Below are positions 35,887 to 44,310 of a stretch of 64,000 nt of DNA, piece by piece. Source of the DNA: Io17-Chloro-G2 sp965226825 (GTDB lineage Bacteria > Chloroflexota > Dehalococcoidia > Lucifugimonadales > UBA3495); the NCBI GenBank assembly GCA_965226825.1, contig CBDDED010000003.1:1984001-2048000 (forward strand), written 5' to 3'. The notes beneath the pieces are model-generated. The model was not told the origin of the DNA and did not search any database. It was given only the letters and a program-made list of their open reading frames with translations. Each line of letters begins with the position of its first letter. Position 1 is the stretch's first letter. Position numbers and translations under genes: made by a program.

Positions 35887-37611
35887 TTAGTTCAAATCAT
35901 CTTTGAGGCTGTATGGTGCGCCGGGGCGACCGCCTTCAGGCAGGCCCAAGGGTAGATGGACATTTAGCAGGAAGGGGCGCTTCTCTTCTTCCACCGTTTT
36001 AAGCCCGTGCTCAATGGCGTCGGCGATCTTTGATTCGTCGGTGGCGTGCATACCCTCAACGCCGAAGCTTTCCGCGAGTTTGACCGGATCAATGTTGTCG
36101 AGGACGACGCCCCTGTATTCGCCAGTCCGTTTCATGTTGGCATCTGCGCCTGCAAAGGAACTTGCAACAATACCATAGGCCCCGTTGTTGGAGATTACGT
36201 AGAGCACGGGGATGCTGTGGCTAGCCGCCGTCCAGAGGGCGGAGTCGGAGTAGTAGAGGGATCCGTCGCCGACAAGACCCACGACTGGTTTGTCGGGAGC
36301 GCCGAGTTTCGTTCCGATGGCGGCACCCATGCCGTAGCCTTCTGAGCCTCCGGCGGGTCTGATGTATTCGTTGTTACCAGCATCGCCGGTGTTTTCAAGT
36401 ATGTCTTGGGCAACGGCGAATTGCTCGATGGTTACCAGGCCGCCGCCGAATTTTTCGAGGGTCCTGTCCAGAGCGTCGGCTAGTACGTAAGGACGCACTT
36501 TGTCCGGTTGTTGAGCGACTGATCGAGCGGCGTCCCGCCGCCGGGCGCGGAGTGAGGCGGCTTCTTCCCTTGCCCAAGCGCGACGGTCTGCGAGCTCGTC
36601 CGAAGAGGGGTCGGTTAGCTCGATCAGGCGCTGTGCGGTGCGCTTTTCGTCGGCAAGGACAGCGAGGTCCAAGCCTGGGATATTTTCAAGATTCTCAGCG
36701 TCTGAGCCTATGGCGATGACGCGCTCCGCGTTGAAAAAGGCGGCATAGTCGTCGGCAGTCCCGCTGCCGTAGTGTCGCACGCCAAAACATAGGATGAGGT
36801 CGGGGTCGATATCACCCGCCTGCTCAAGGCGGCGCCCACCGCAGTGGAGCGGGTGCTTGATAGAGACGCCGCGCAGCTCGCCCACGACTGGAAGGCCGAA
36901 GCGCTCCGCGAGGGCGGTGACTTCGGCGTTCGCGCCGCTTTTGAAAATGCCGTCGCCTGTGTAGAGGAGGGGGCGTTTGGCATCGCGGAGAGCTTGAGCG
37001 ATTTGTTCTACATCGCTGTCGGATGGATAGCCTGTGCGGATCTCTGGCAGGTCGCCCTCGATAACGTTCGCAGTGAACTGATCTGGGCCGAGCAGCCTAT
37101 CGTAGACTGCCAGGTGGACCGGGCCGACCGGCGGAGTCATGGCGACGCGTAGGGCGCGCTCGATGGCCGCCGGCAATCCCTCAGGTTCGATGACTGTCCA
37201 GCTGGCCTTGGTCATGGGGGCGCTGATGGCCGTTGGGCCTGCGTTGTGGCTGAGGTCGAGCATTATCCTATCTGCAAAGCTGCCGGTGTCGCCGGCGAAG
37301 GTGATCACCACTACGGGCAAGCTGCCCGTCCAAACGTTGATCAGCTGTCCCATACATTGAGCGAGTCCCGCTCCGAGGTGAACGACCATGACGCCTGGGG
37401 CCAGGTTGGCCTGGGTGTAGCCTCCGGCCATGGCAGTAACCGCGCCTTCGTGGAGACCTAGGATGCCATGGATGTCAGGGCGTGAATGGAGTTCGTTGAA
37501 GAACAGGGCTTCGCGGGAACCAGAGTTGTTGAAGACGTATTTGACTCCCGACGCGACGAGTTGCTCCAGTATTAGATGCGATGCGTTTCCTGTCATTTCC
37601 CTTGTTAACAT
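35887..37611 (-). CDS. Thiamine-diphosphate-dependent decarboxylase/synthase-family enzyme
   Basis: 574 residues with the three domains of the acetolactate synthase/benzoylformate decarboxylase family. The N-terminal pyrimidine-binding domain has GLHEGAVTAMAGGYTQA with the activating Glu. The middle domain runs ~195-330. The C-terminal diphosphate-binding domain has GDGSLYYSDSALW ... NN (GDGS...N motif) near 455-485. It most resembles decarboxylases of 2-oxo acids rather than biosynthetic IlvB, since no regulatory subunit is nearby. With the CoA-transferase 3 kb away and the distant formate dehydrogenase it could belong to oxalate/2-oxoacid breakdown, but that is speculation. Confidence 0.88.
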   Translation of the reverse strand: MLTREMTGNASHLILEQLVASGVKYVFNNSGSREALFFNELHSRPDIHGILGLHEGAVTAMAGGYTQANLAPGVMVVHLGAGLAQCMGQLINVWTGSLPVVVITFAGDTGSFADRIMLDLSHNAGPTAISAPMTKASWTVIEPEGLPAAIERALRVAMTPPVGPVHLAVYDRLLGPDQFTANVIEGDLPEIRTGYPSDSDVEQIAQALRDAKRPLLYTGDGIFKSGANAEVTALAERFGLPVVGELRGVSIKHPLHCGGRRLEQAGDIDPDLILCFGVRHYGSGTADDYAAFFNAERVIAIGSDAENLENIPGLDLAVLADEKRTAQRLIELTDPSSDELADRRAWAREEAASLRARRRDAARSVAQQPDKVRPYVLADALDRTLEKFGGGLVTIEQFAVAQDILENTGDAGNNEYIRPAGGSEGYGMGAAIGTKLGAPDKPVVGLVGDGSLYYSDSALWTAASHSIPVLYVISNNGAYGIVASSFAGADANMKRTGEYRGVVLDNIDPVKLAESFGVEGMHATDESKIADAIEHGLKTVEEEKRPFLLNVHLPLGLPEGGRPGAPYSLKDDLN

Positions 37612-37833
37612 TGTTGACCCTCGTTAGTTCTATTTTGCGGATTTGTGAACATGTTAGCAGCAATAATGCCGTAGCAGCACTCTGGGCTACAAAGCTATCT
37701 ATCTCTAACTGAAGTTCATTGCCCAGGCCTCGGGCGATCGCCGCGGACCTCCTGGTCTCCTTCCCCGTTACGCTGACCTGGGGCACTTTAATCATCCGTC
37801 CTTCAAAGTGTGGATTTTCCCCACCACTACCTT
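37612..37833. other. Short gap before IS630 copy 1
   Basis: Nothing recognisable beyond A/T-rich sequence near 37620-37670 that may hold the promoter of the ThDP enzyme. Confidence 0.35.
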
Positions 37834-39061
37834 CTAGTAGTCAGTCAACCTTGGAATCAAAAGGGTAAAGACGGTGAAGTTTGGTTCGGGCGTCATGGGT
37901 GTTGAAGCGCCAGTTGATGGTGGCTTGGGCGGCGTTGCGTTCCTTAACCAGAGCCTGGACTTCCCGCCGGAGCGTCTCCTCGTCGGGGAGTCGCTGCTTC
38001 AAGCAGGAGCGGGATAGCACGCTGAACTCGATTTCCGCCATGTTCAACCAACTTCCGTGCTTGGGGGTGTAGTGGAACTCTAGCCGTTTGGCAATCCGCC
38101 GGGCCTCTGGCGCCGGGAACGTCTCGTACAGGGACGCCGGACGATGCGTGTTCAGGTTGTCCATGACCACCCGCACCACCGGGGTCTCCGGGTAAGCTTC
38201 GTCCACCAGCCAACGCATCTGGTGGGCGAAGTCCTCCATGGTGCGCCGCTGGGTCACCGCCACATGACGCTAGCCCGCCAAAGGCTCACAGGTCAGGAAC
38301 AGGTTGCGAACGCCCTCCCTCCGGTACTCGTAGTCCTGCCGCAGCGGAATTCCGGGCCGGGGCGGCAGAGATGGCCGCGTCTGGGCCAACAACAGGGTCG
38401 AGGTCTCGTCGAAGCAGACCACCGGCCGTCTGGGGTCATAGGGTTCGGCGTAGAGGTCCAGCAGGTCCTCCATGTTGGCCACGAACCCTGCGCTCACCTT
38501 GGGAATGCACCATTCCTTCTTCTGCCAGGGCTTGAGAGCGTTTTTTTGAGACGCTTGCGCACCCCTTCGTGGGACATGGAGGAGGCCAACTTCAACTCCA
38601 CCACCTTGCCGGCCAGCAGGCGCAGGGTCCACTGGTCATGCCCTGCCGGCGGCGGGCTGCAGGCCAAGGCGATCAGGTGGGCCTCACCCTGGTCGTCCAG
38701 CTTCCGGCGCCGGTTGGCCTGGGGACGGCCCTTCAGAACCCCCGCCAACCCTTCTTCGGTAAAGCGCTGCTTGACCCGGTACACTGTGCCCAGGGCCACG
38801 TTCAGGGCTTCAGCCACCTGGGGAGCTGGCCAACCGTCGTCGCTCTTTAGGAGAGTCCGGGCCCTGGCGGTGACTCGGGCCGAGTGTTTCCCAACCCGAA
38901 TCGGATGCTGGAGTTCTTCCCGCTGTTCCGGCGCCAGCCGCACTGCGTACTTGTCCCGGACCATCACTGCCACTCCCGCCAACAACACTTCCCACCAGGC
39001 GGGATAGCCTAATTGTCCGTTTTCTTAAACAATTGCTAAAACGAAGTTGACTGGGTACTAG
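37834..39061 (-). mobile_element. IS630-family element, copy 1
   Basis: Bounded by CTAG (37834-37837 and 39058-39061), with inverted ends like CTAGTACCCAGTCAACTT. About 1.23 kb, same length and organisation as copy 2 at 48062. The right CTAG supplies the stop codon of the next gene (GAC-TAG). Confidence 0.88.
37841..38988 (-). pseudogene. IS630 transposase, copy 1, with amber codon
   Basis: The first part (38988 to ~38540) is the helix-turn-helix half (WPAPQVAEALNVALGTVYRVKQRF). A run of seven A (minus strand, 38541-38547) allows a -1 shift into the DDE half (VVCFDETST, VVRVVMDNLNTH, HYTPKHGSWLNMAEIEFS). At 38270-38272 TAG stands where copy 2 has TGG (AGWRHVAV), so the catalytic half is cut. 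The slip site is shared with copy 2 and so is probably programmed; the amber is a true lesion. Confidence 0.88.
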
Positions 39062-39570
39062 TCACTATTTTTTTCTAGGTTCCAGTAAACCTTACCGCAC
39101 CTGCATTTGGCGACGGTCGGAACAGGCTTGGGTGGAGTTGCTTCGATAAGAAAGCCGCAACTCGAACATTGGAACAGACTATGCAAGTCCCTGAAGGCTT
39201 CGACCACGGGAGTGAAATCCTGTCGAGACATGTTTTCCCAAGCATTGTAGTGGCCAGTCGAGTTGATCGCCCACTGCTCAACGCGGATCCGACCAAAGGT
39301 TTGGCTCCGGACGGACTCTAGCTCCAAAAGTTCCGTCTGGGCCGTTCCGTTCCCCCATGATGCTGCGGCTCTGCGAGCTTCCGACAAGAGACCCTTGAAT
39401 TGGTTCATTGCGGCCGGCAGCCAATCGTCCAGTTGCCACCGTAAACCTGAGTTATAAACGAGCTTCGCCCCTAGAAGTCTGGCCGGAAAGCCATTGACCG
39501 GGTTTCGCGCTACGCCAATCAGACGTATTACAGACTTGAACGGCATAATAGTATATGTGATACGTTTCAA
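39058..39570 (-). CDS. Hypothetical protein with C-terminal zinc ribbon; N-terminus supplied by MITE B
   Basis: 170 residues. The last ~45 contain CSSCG ... CRCG, a Cys4 zinc-ribbon pattern. The central part is helical (ESVRSQTFGRIRVEQWAINS). The first 34 codons and the upstream region lie inside the 180-bp MITE B copy 2, so the present start is the product of an insertion; the original start is unknown. IS630 copy 1 sits exactly at the stop codon, which it recreates. No family recognised. Confidence 0.55.
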   Translation of the reverse strand: MKRITYTIMPFKSVIRLIGVARNPVNGFPARLLGAKLVYNSGLRWQLDDWLPAAMNQFKGLLSEARRAAASWGNGTAQTELLELESVRSQTFGRIRVEQWAINSTGHYNAWENMSRQDFTPVVEAFRDLHSLFQCSSCGFLIEATPPKPVPTVAKCRCGKVYWNLEKNSD

Positions 39571-39650
39571 GAATCTACTATTACATCGATAATCGATGTT
39601 GAGAAAACGTCAGCTTGGAGAGAATCGGGGTTTCCGTCCGGATTTCTAGG
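39471..39650. repeat. 180-bp MITE B, copy 2
   Basis: Roughly 90% identical to 27121-27300 with no indels, same orientation, same CTAG ends. It provides the first codons of the gene at 39058-39570. Confidence 0.8.
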
Positions 39651-39680
39651 GGCTGTTTACATTCAGATCGGCTGTCACGT

Positions 39681-40010
39681 TTATTGTTTCGGCTTTGCTG
39701 CATCTAGTTTCGAGAGCCATTCTTCTGACCCTTTTTCGAGCAGCCTATCCTTCACGCTGTTTTCCTGCAGCAAGGTCCAGAGCAACCCGTCGTTATAGCT
39801 TTTCACTCCCGAACCACTGGCCTGAATACCTATATATTCGGAGTTAACGTAGACGGTAATACCTCCGTACTTCAGGGTGATAACGTGTCCTTTTTCATTC
39901 AGCATAGTTAGTTGATCGCTCTGTTTTTCCTTCCGCACGATGGCGGCGATCTCTTGCACCAATTGCTCACACCATATCACTTCCTCGGCGGACAGATGTT
40001 CATTCACCAT
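39681..40010 (-). CDS. Hypothetical protein, 109 residues
   Basis: Protein-like composition throughout: an acidic N-terminal helix (LSAEEVIWCEQLVQEIAAIVRK), then predicted beta strands (HVITLKYGGITVYVNSEYIGI), then a charged C-terminal helix. A good AAGGAGACC ribosome site precedes the ATG. No known family. It stands alone, so its role cannot be guessed. Confidence 0.6.
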   Translation of the reverse strand: MVNEHLSAEEVIWCEQLVQEIAAIVRKEKQSDQLTMLNEKGHVITLKYGGITVYVNSEYIGIQASGSGVKSYNDGLLWTLLQENSVKDRLLEKGSEEWLSKLDAAKPKQ

Positions 40011-40996
40011 TTGGTCTCCTTGGGCACTGTCTTATAGTTGTTAGTTGAGTATGGGTCCATGGGGTTAACAGTCGACAGGTGTGCCAAAGCTGTTGGCAAA
40101 GGGGCAGTAAAGTGCCCGAAATACTGGTTCCGTTTGATTATAGCGTACGGCCTCTGGTAGCATCTGCCATCGGAGACAATAGGAGCGCTTGGGGTGTGGG
40201 AACGCTATAGCGCAAAATGCTTTTGAACGTCAAACTGAATGTAAACAGGCGCTAGGATATACGTGGTGCGCGGGCATCTTACCACGTCAGAATTGAATCC
40301 TCTGGTGTTTGGGGAATGCTGTTGGGTGTCTAGAATGAGGTCCGGAGTATTGATTGGCCCGGGGGCAATGAAGTTTTGGAACCGCTCTACCCTGGTCTGG
40401 CCATGTTGATCATTACGACAAGGCATCCAGGCGGCTTCCCGTGATCAACCCTGGTATCGCCTTTGTCGGACAGGTGCATGTCCAGGATGGCGCCTGCGTC
40501 GATCCGGTGGCTCCGGGGCGTTCATTCCTGGGTGAACAACGTCTCCCGGAGCTGGCTATGAAACCACTTCAGTAACGGTGTGATCTCATCGGGTTGCTTG
40601 ATGTGCAGGGCCACCGGCCGGCACCCGAGTTCCCTTGGTCCAGTCGCCCCGGGTCAAGTTCCTGATGCCCGTGGATCTGGCGACAACAGCGACAGCTTTG
40701 CCCGATTGCTACCGGCGGTCCCGGGGTTATTGACGAGATACCTGGTTGCAGGGTCACTTCGGACAGGCTGGGCATCAAGAGCTGGGTCTACACCTCGGGA
40801 GTTGGTCTACGGCTTCTGTAGCCTTCCGATCCAGGTGCCCTGCGCCCCTCCATGGTGATCGAAGCCGCGGACGTGGTTATGTCGAACTTCCTGATGGTAA
40901 CGCCAAACGTGGCTGCGTCCGGGGCTATAGTGGTCCGCTTTAAGTCGTTTTCACCGGCGCGACTCCCCCGCACCGTTCCTCGCCCAAGGACGCTGC
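40011..40996. other. 1-kb stretch without a supported gene
   Basis: Some short frames (for example 40205-40426 on the minus strand) have poor composition and no ribosome site. No known motif seen. Confidence 0.4.
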
Positions 40997-41173
40997 CTAT
41001 GCTTCCTGCGGGGATATGACCACCTGGAGAGTGGCGGGTGGAACGTCGCCCAGAGCGTCCTTGTCGATGTAGACACTCTGGATGACTTCGCCGTCCTTGG
41101 TGCCATAAACGACCTTGTTCTTCGTGTCCTTGGTCTTGTGCAGTGTCAGAGTCAACTGATCCATCGTTTTCAT
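40997..41173 (-). CDS. 58-residue hypothetical protein
   Basis: MKTMDQLTLTLHKTKDTKNK... ending VVISPQEA. GAGGAG lies directly before the ATG at 41173 and nine bases before a second ATG at 41164, so the 55-residue form starting MDQLTL is more likely. The pattern (beta strand, KDTKNKVVYG, YIDKDALGDVPPATLQVVI) recalls small conserved proteins often seen in Chloroflexota mobile DNA that describe a single beta-rich domain; function unknown. It lies about 100 bp downstream of a serine recombinase gene on the same strand. Confidence 0.65.
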   Translation of the reverse strand: MKTMDQLTLTLHKTKDTKNKVVYGTKDGEVIQSVYIDKDALGDVPPATLQVVISPQEA

Positions 41174-41278
41174 CTCCTCGTTGTAACAGGGCCTCTTCTC
41201 AAATCCGGCCGATGACTTGTCGGGCTAGCAGCAGTCCCGCCGGTAGGCAGTGATGTTTCGGCTGGGACACATCCGGGG

Positions 41279-41914
41279 TCATGGCACCGCCCTTTCCCGC
41301 TGTAGAACTCTCAGGACGGTGCTGGCCGAGCACTCGAAGTCGGCGGCGATCCGCCGGAGGCTTGCTCCTCCAGCCCGCATTCGCCGCATCGTCTCCACCT
41401 GGCTTACCCGGAACTTCCTTGGTGGCCCCAACGCCTTTCCTTGCTGGCGGGCCCGTTCCAGCCCCTCCCGCGTCCGACGCTTAATGGACTCGAGTTCCTG
41501 GTCGGCGACCCAGGCCGCGAACATGACCAGGACCTGACCGAAGAAAGCCTCGGGGCTCCCGTCGTCGGCTTCCAGGTAGCGGGTCCACTGGGCCTCCGCC
41601 TCGGCCAGGGAACGAATCTTGACGCCCCGGTCTCGCAGTTCGCAGATAGACCTGATGGTGTCGGGCCAGCGCCGGCCGATGCGGTCGATGGCCACCACCA
41701 CCAGGGTGTCTCCGCCCGCAAGGCGTCCGTTGAGCCGGTGCCAGCCACGCCGGTCCTGGGTGCCAGTGGTTCCGGAAACGCCGACGTCCCGGTGGATGTG
41801 GTCCAGGGGGACACCAGCTCTGCGGAGTTGCAGTTCCTGGGAGGCGGGGTCCATCCCGGGGACGCCCTCCTGGAGCCGGCGGCTGGTGCGGATGTAGCCG
41901 TAAATTTGTGCCAT
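41279..41914 (-). CDS. Small serine recombinase (resolvase/invertase family)
   Basis: 211 residues. The catalytic domain starts MAQIYGYIRTSR with nucleophile Ser11, followed by VVVAIDRIGRRWPDTIRSI (R-x-x-R pair) and the E-helix (QELESIKRRTREGLERARQQGKALG). The C-terminal helix-turn-helix (GGASLRRIAADFECSASTVLRVL) binds the site. Complete and probably active. A truncated relative with the same GYIRTSR start is at 60553. Confidence 0.92.
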   Translation of the reverse strand: MAQIYGYIRTSRRLQEGVPGMDPASQELQLRRAGVPLDHIHRDVGVSGTTGTQDRRGWHRLNGRLAGGDTLVVVAIDRIGRRWPDTIRSICELRDRGVKIRSLAEAEAQWTRYLEADDGSPEAFFGQVLVMFAAWVADQELESIKRRTREGLERARQQGKALGPPRKFRVSQVETMRRMRAGGASLRRIAADFECSASTVLRVLQRERAVP

Positions 41915-42038
41915 GCCCCGAGTATACGTTTATCGAACAGTCCCCTCAACACGGAGATGACAGTATTTTTGCCCTGTTCCATACCCCCCGTTTGTGGAAC
42001 GCTTCGCGGTGTGCCTCGTAGCCATGTCCACCGGAACG

Positions 42039-42092
42039 GTGAGCGTCATGACTACCGTTTCCGTTACCTTTGGCTATGCCCGGGTCAGCAAG
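42039..42092 (+). pseudogene. Serine recombinase 5' scrap
   Basis: MTTVSVTFGYARVSKAG matches the start of the recombinase at 61889 (VHYGYARVSKAD), then the resemblance ends. An 18-codon relic. Confidence 0.55.
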
Positions 42093-42098
42093 GCTGGC

Positions 42099-42911
42099 CT
42101 ATGGGATCCAGATGGCAGAGTCATCATCGCCGTAATGGTCGGCGTGACCTTCCACGTAACGGGTTCCGACCCAGGCGCACACCAGTGCATCGAGAGCGTC
42201 CTCGTACCGTTTCAAGAAACTGAGTGATTTGTAAGGCGGGGAAGGTAAGAATTGGGAAGGAAGCCCATGCAGTTCGCTGGACAGACCTGCGTATATGCAT
42301 TTGAACTCTGCAACCAAGTGCTCGGTCCGTTCTTGCACGGACAAACTTGGCCAATACCTTAGAGAGCGGGATACCTTGTATGGAACTCTGTAATCACGGT
42401 TTAAGAGGGAAAGCAGCGCTGGGTGAGGGTATACCTCAATTACAGTGTCTCCGTCGGGTTTGCTCACTTCAAGTCTGTAGCCTAGGCCTGCGAGCGATTC
42501 CCTCAGATGTTCTGAGATTTCCCCGGGGCGACCACTTATAGGCGAGTGGGTACCGCACCCTTTCTTTGCAAATTTCCTAGAGACGGCATTGTCGGATTCT
42601 CTACGCCCTGTGATGGATGCATATGACAAAGGTATGTCTACCGATACCACCGAGACTCGGTGACCAGAGAGCAGTTTTTCCGCGGCCTTTAAGAGGCGTG
42701 CTGGTTCAGGGACTCCACCTCTCACAGGCTTTTCCCACAGGCCGGGTTGTGTCCAACCTACAGAGTCCTCGTCAGCGAGACTGATAAAGGCCTCATAGCT
42801 CGATGCAAGGGCTATGCATTCCCAACCTTGTTCAGGTTGGGAGCGCACCAACGCGACCGCGCTGGGGTTCCCGGAAGTCCACGCCGCATCTATGCCCAGT
42901 ATTGATGTCAT
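42099..42911 (-). CDS. DUF429 family protein (predicted RNase H-fold nuclease)
   Basis: 270 residues. ILGIDAAWTSGNPSAVALV is the DUF429 opening strand-turn with the catalytic-type Asp. SVDIPLSYASITGRRESDNAVSRKF, GRPGEISEHLRESLAGLG, VIEVYPHPAL and the final KRYEDALDALVCAWVG complete the family pattern. The fold is RNase H-like; biochemical role is not established. It is intact and lies beside small hypothetical genes. Confidence 0.85.
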   Translation of the reverse strand: MTSILGIDAAWTSGNPSAVALVRSQPEQGWECIALASSYEAFISLADEDSVGWTQPGLWEKPVRGGVPEPARLLKAAEKLLSGHRVSVVSVDIPLSYASITGRRESDNAVSRKFAKKGCGTHSPISGRPGEISEHLRESLAGLGYRLEVSKPDGDTVIEVYPHPALLSLLNRDYRVPYKVSRSLRYWPSLSVQERTEHLVAEFKCIYAGLSSELHGLPSQFLPSPPYKSLSFLKRYEDALDALVCAWVGTRYVEGHADHYGDDDSAIWIP

Positions 42912-43449
42912 AATCCCTCATCTGACGGAGCGGGCGACCCCAATCTAGGGTCGCTCGTGCCTTGTCTCGCTGCAAGCCCCCCAGAGCCCGGACAGCCCGG
43001 CCCCTCGGACCCGGTGCTGGTTCCGGGCTGTCCCCAAGGCCGTACTTCGGTGGATTCGGGCTTAACTTGTTCTGGAGTCCCGAAAAGTTATACCTCAATC
43101 CAAGTGATGGAACTCCCTACTCCCAACCGGCATCACTGATCGAATCAGTGCTTCAGATTGGCCAGCGATTGCCCAACTCCTGGCTGCTGAGGCATTGTTG
43201 ATGGTGTTAATCCTGCGGGTCCCACCACTGTCGTTGTCAAGACTTACGAAGCACTCGGTGTCTGGGCTGGCCACTGCAGTCCTCACAAAATTGCTGGACA
43301 GTAGCCGGGTGGGGCGAGTCCAAATCGGCGAGAGGTATCCATATCCAAAAAATGAGTCAACTCTAAGTCGGCGCTCAAGGACAACAAACCCATGGGAGGT
43401 CAAGTCCCCACCGGCGGAAATGGGTCAAAGGTTCGTCGGCGTTGACACA
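42912..43449. other. Gap without supported gene
   Basis: A 102-codon minus-strand frame at 43095-43403 has fairly protein-like composition but no ribosome site or family; I do not call it. Confidence 0.35.
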
Positions 43450-43875
43450 CTACTGTGTTGGGCAATGGCAACCGTCTGTGGCCTCGCCTGGGGAGTACCG
43501 TTCCAACTGCAGTAGCAGTCGTTGTCCCACCATGAGCGCTATGTTCAAGCATTGTGTAGCACTCAACGCTCTGCCCCTGTAGGTCATCTGGCCCAGTTCA
43601 TAGTCTGCTTGAACTCTGAGCCAGCGCAAATCGTTGAGGAGGTTGCCGACGCTCTTGGCCGTGGCGTCGGTTAAGGTGTTGTACCTTTGGTGGAGTCCGA
43701 CGTGTCTCCGGTGCCTAGGCAATGGGGCCGAACCTGGATTTTCGCGGAAGTAACGGCAACAAGCTTCATGATGAAGCCCGTAGTAAACGCGTCCGACGAC
43801 CATGCGCCGCATTGCTTCCGACGACGCATTCGGGGCCTGAGCGACCCCTAGTTGATAGAATTCGATCGGTTTCAC
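43450..43875 (-). CDS. HEPN-like helical protein
   Basis: 141 residues, all helical. MRRMVVGRVYYGLHHEACCRYF, the charged LLNDLRWLRVQADYEL and a final GQRLLLQLERY helix resemble minimal HEPN proteins (RNase or nucleotide-binding four-helix bundles), where a Tyr/His-rich first helix and an R-x-x-A-D-Y segment recur. The canonical R-x4-6-H cannot be confirmed. The start overlaps the upstream gene by 4 bp (ATGA). Third gene of a three-gene operon. Confidence 0.55.
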   Translation of the reverse strand: MKPIEFYQLGVAQAPNASSEAMRRMVVGRVYYGLHHEACCRYFRENPGSAPLPRHRRHVGLHQRYNTLTDATAKSVGNLLNDLRWLRVQADYELGQMTYRGRALSATQCLNIALMVGQRLLLQLERYSPGEATDGCHCPTQ

Positions 43876-44294
43876 AGTTCAGCCGGGATCACCCCCATGT
43901 ATATCCACCGGCCGTAATCTTCCCGTTCATCCTCGGACCACTCCTGCGACCACTCGCTCACCTGGTCCAGAATCTCTTCCGTCAACTTTTGGGCGGCATC
44001 CCAATCTGCATTGACAGTCAGGGTCAGGTCCAGTTGCAAGGAGTGCTCCTCGTCTGGTGTGGTTGCCAATGAGACTTCCGCTGACTCCAGTTGCCCCTGG
44101 GACATTCCGAGAGCAGTTCGGTACATGTAGTTGAGGACCTGTTTCCGGAAGGAGGTGGCTACGCCCCTGGTTTCTATGGGGAAGCGCAGGGAACTAAACC
44201 CTCCGTGGAGTCGCTCATCTTTTGGATTGCCCTGATGGGTTCCCGACAGGCGGACTGTGGTAGTTGGTCTGAATGTCCTGGTGGATTGTGCCAT
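43872..44294 (-). CDS. Hypothetical protein, middle gene of HEPN-like operon
   Basis: 140 residues from the ATG at 44294 (a longer frame reaches 44336). Ser/Thr-rich start, then TSFRKQVLNYMYRTALGMSQGQ, VSLATTPDEEHSLQLDLTLTV and an acidic Trp-rich end (QVSEWSQEWSEDEREDYGRW). No family recognised. It overlaps the HEPN-like gene downstream and follows the upstream gene within ~15 bp, so the three are co-translated. Confidence 0.6.
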   Translation of the reverse strand: MAQSTRTFRPTTTVRLSGTHQGNPKDERLHGGFSSLRFPIETRGVATSFRKQVLNYMYRTALGMSQGQLESAEVSLATTPDEEHSLQLDLTLTVNADWDAAQKLTEEILDQVSEWSQEWSEDEREDYGRWIYMGVIPAEL

Positions 44295-44310
44295 CTTCAA
44301 CCTCTCTGGG

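Noticed and set aside
27121..39650. The two 180-bp direct repeats as attL/attR of an integrated island
   Set aside because: Each repeat has its own ~19-bp inverted ends starting with CTAG, so they are MITEs; no integrase lies between them.
43095..43403. 102-codon minus-strand frame
   Set aside because: No ribosome site, no domain, and no support from neighbours; left as part of a gap.
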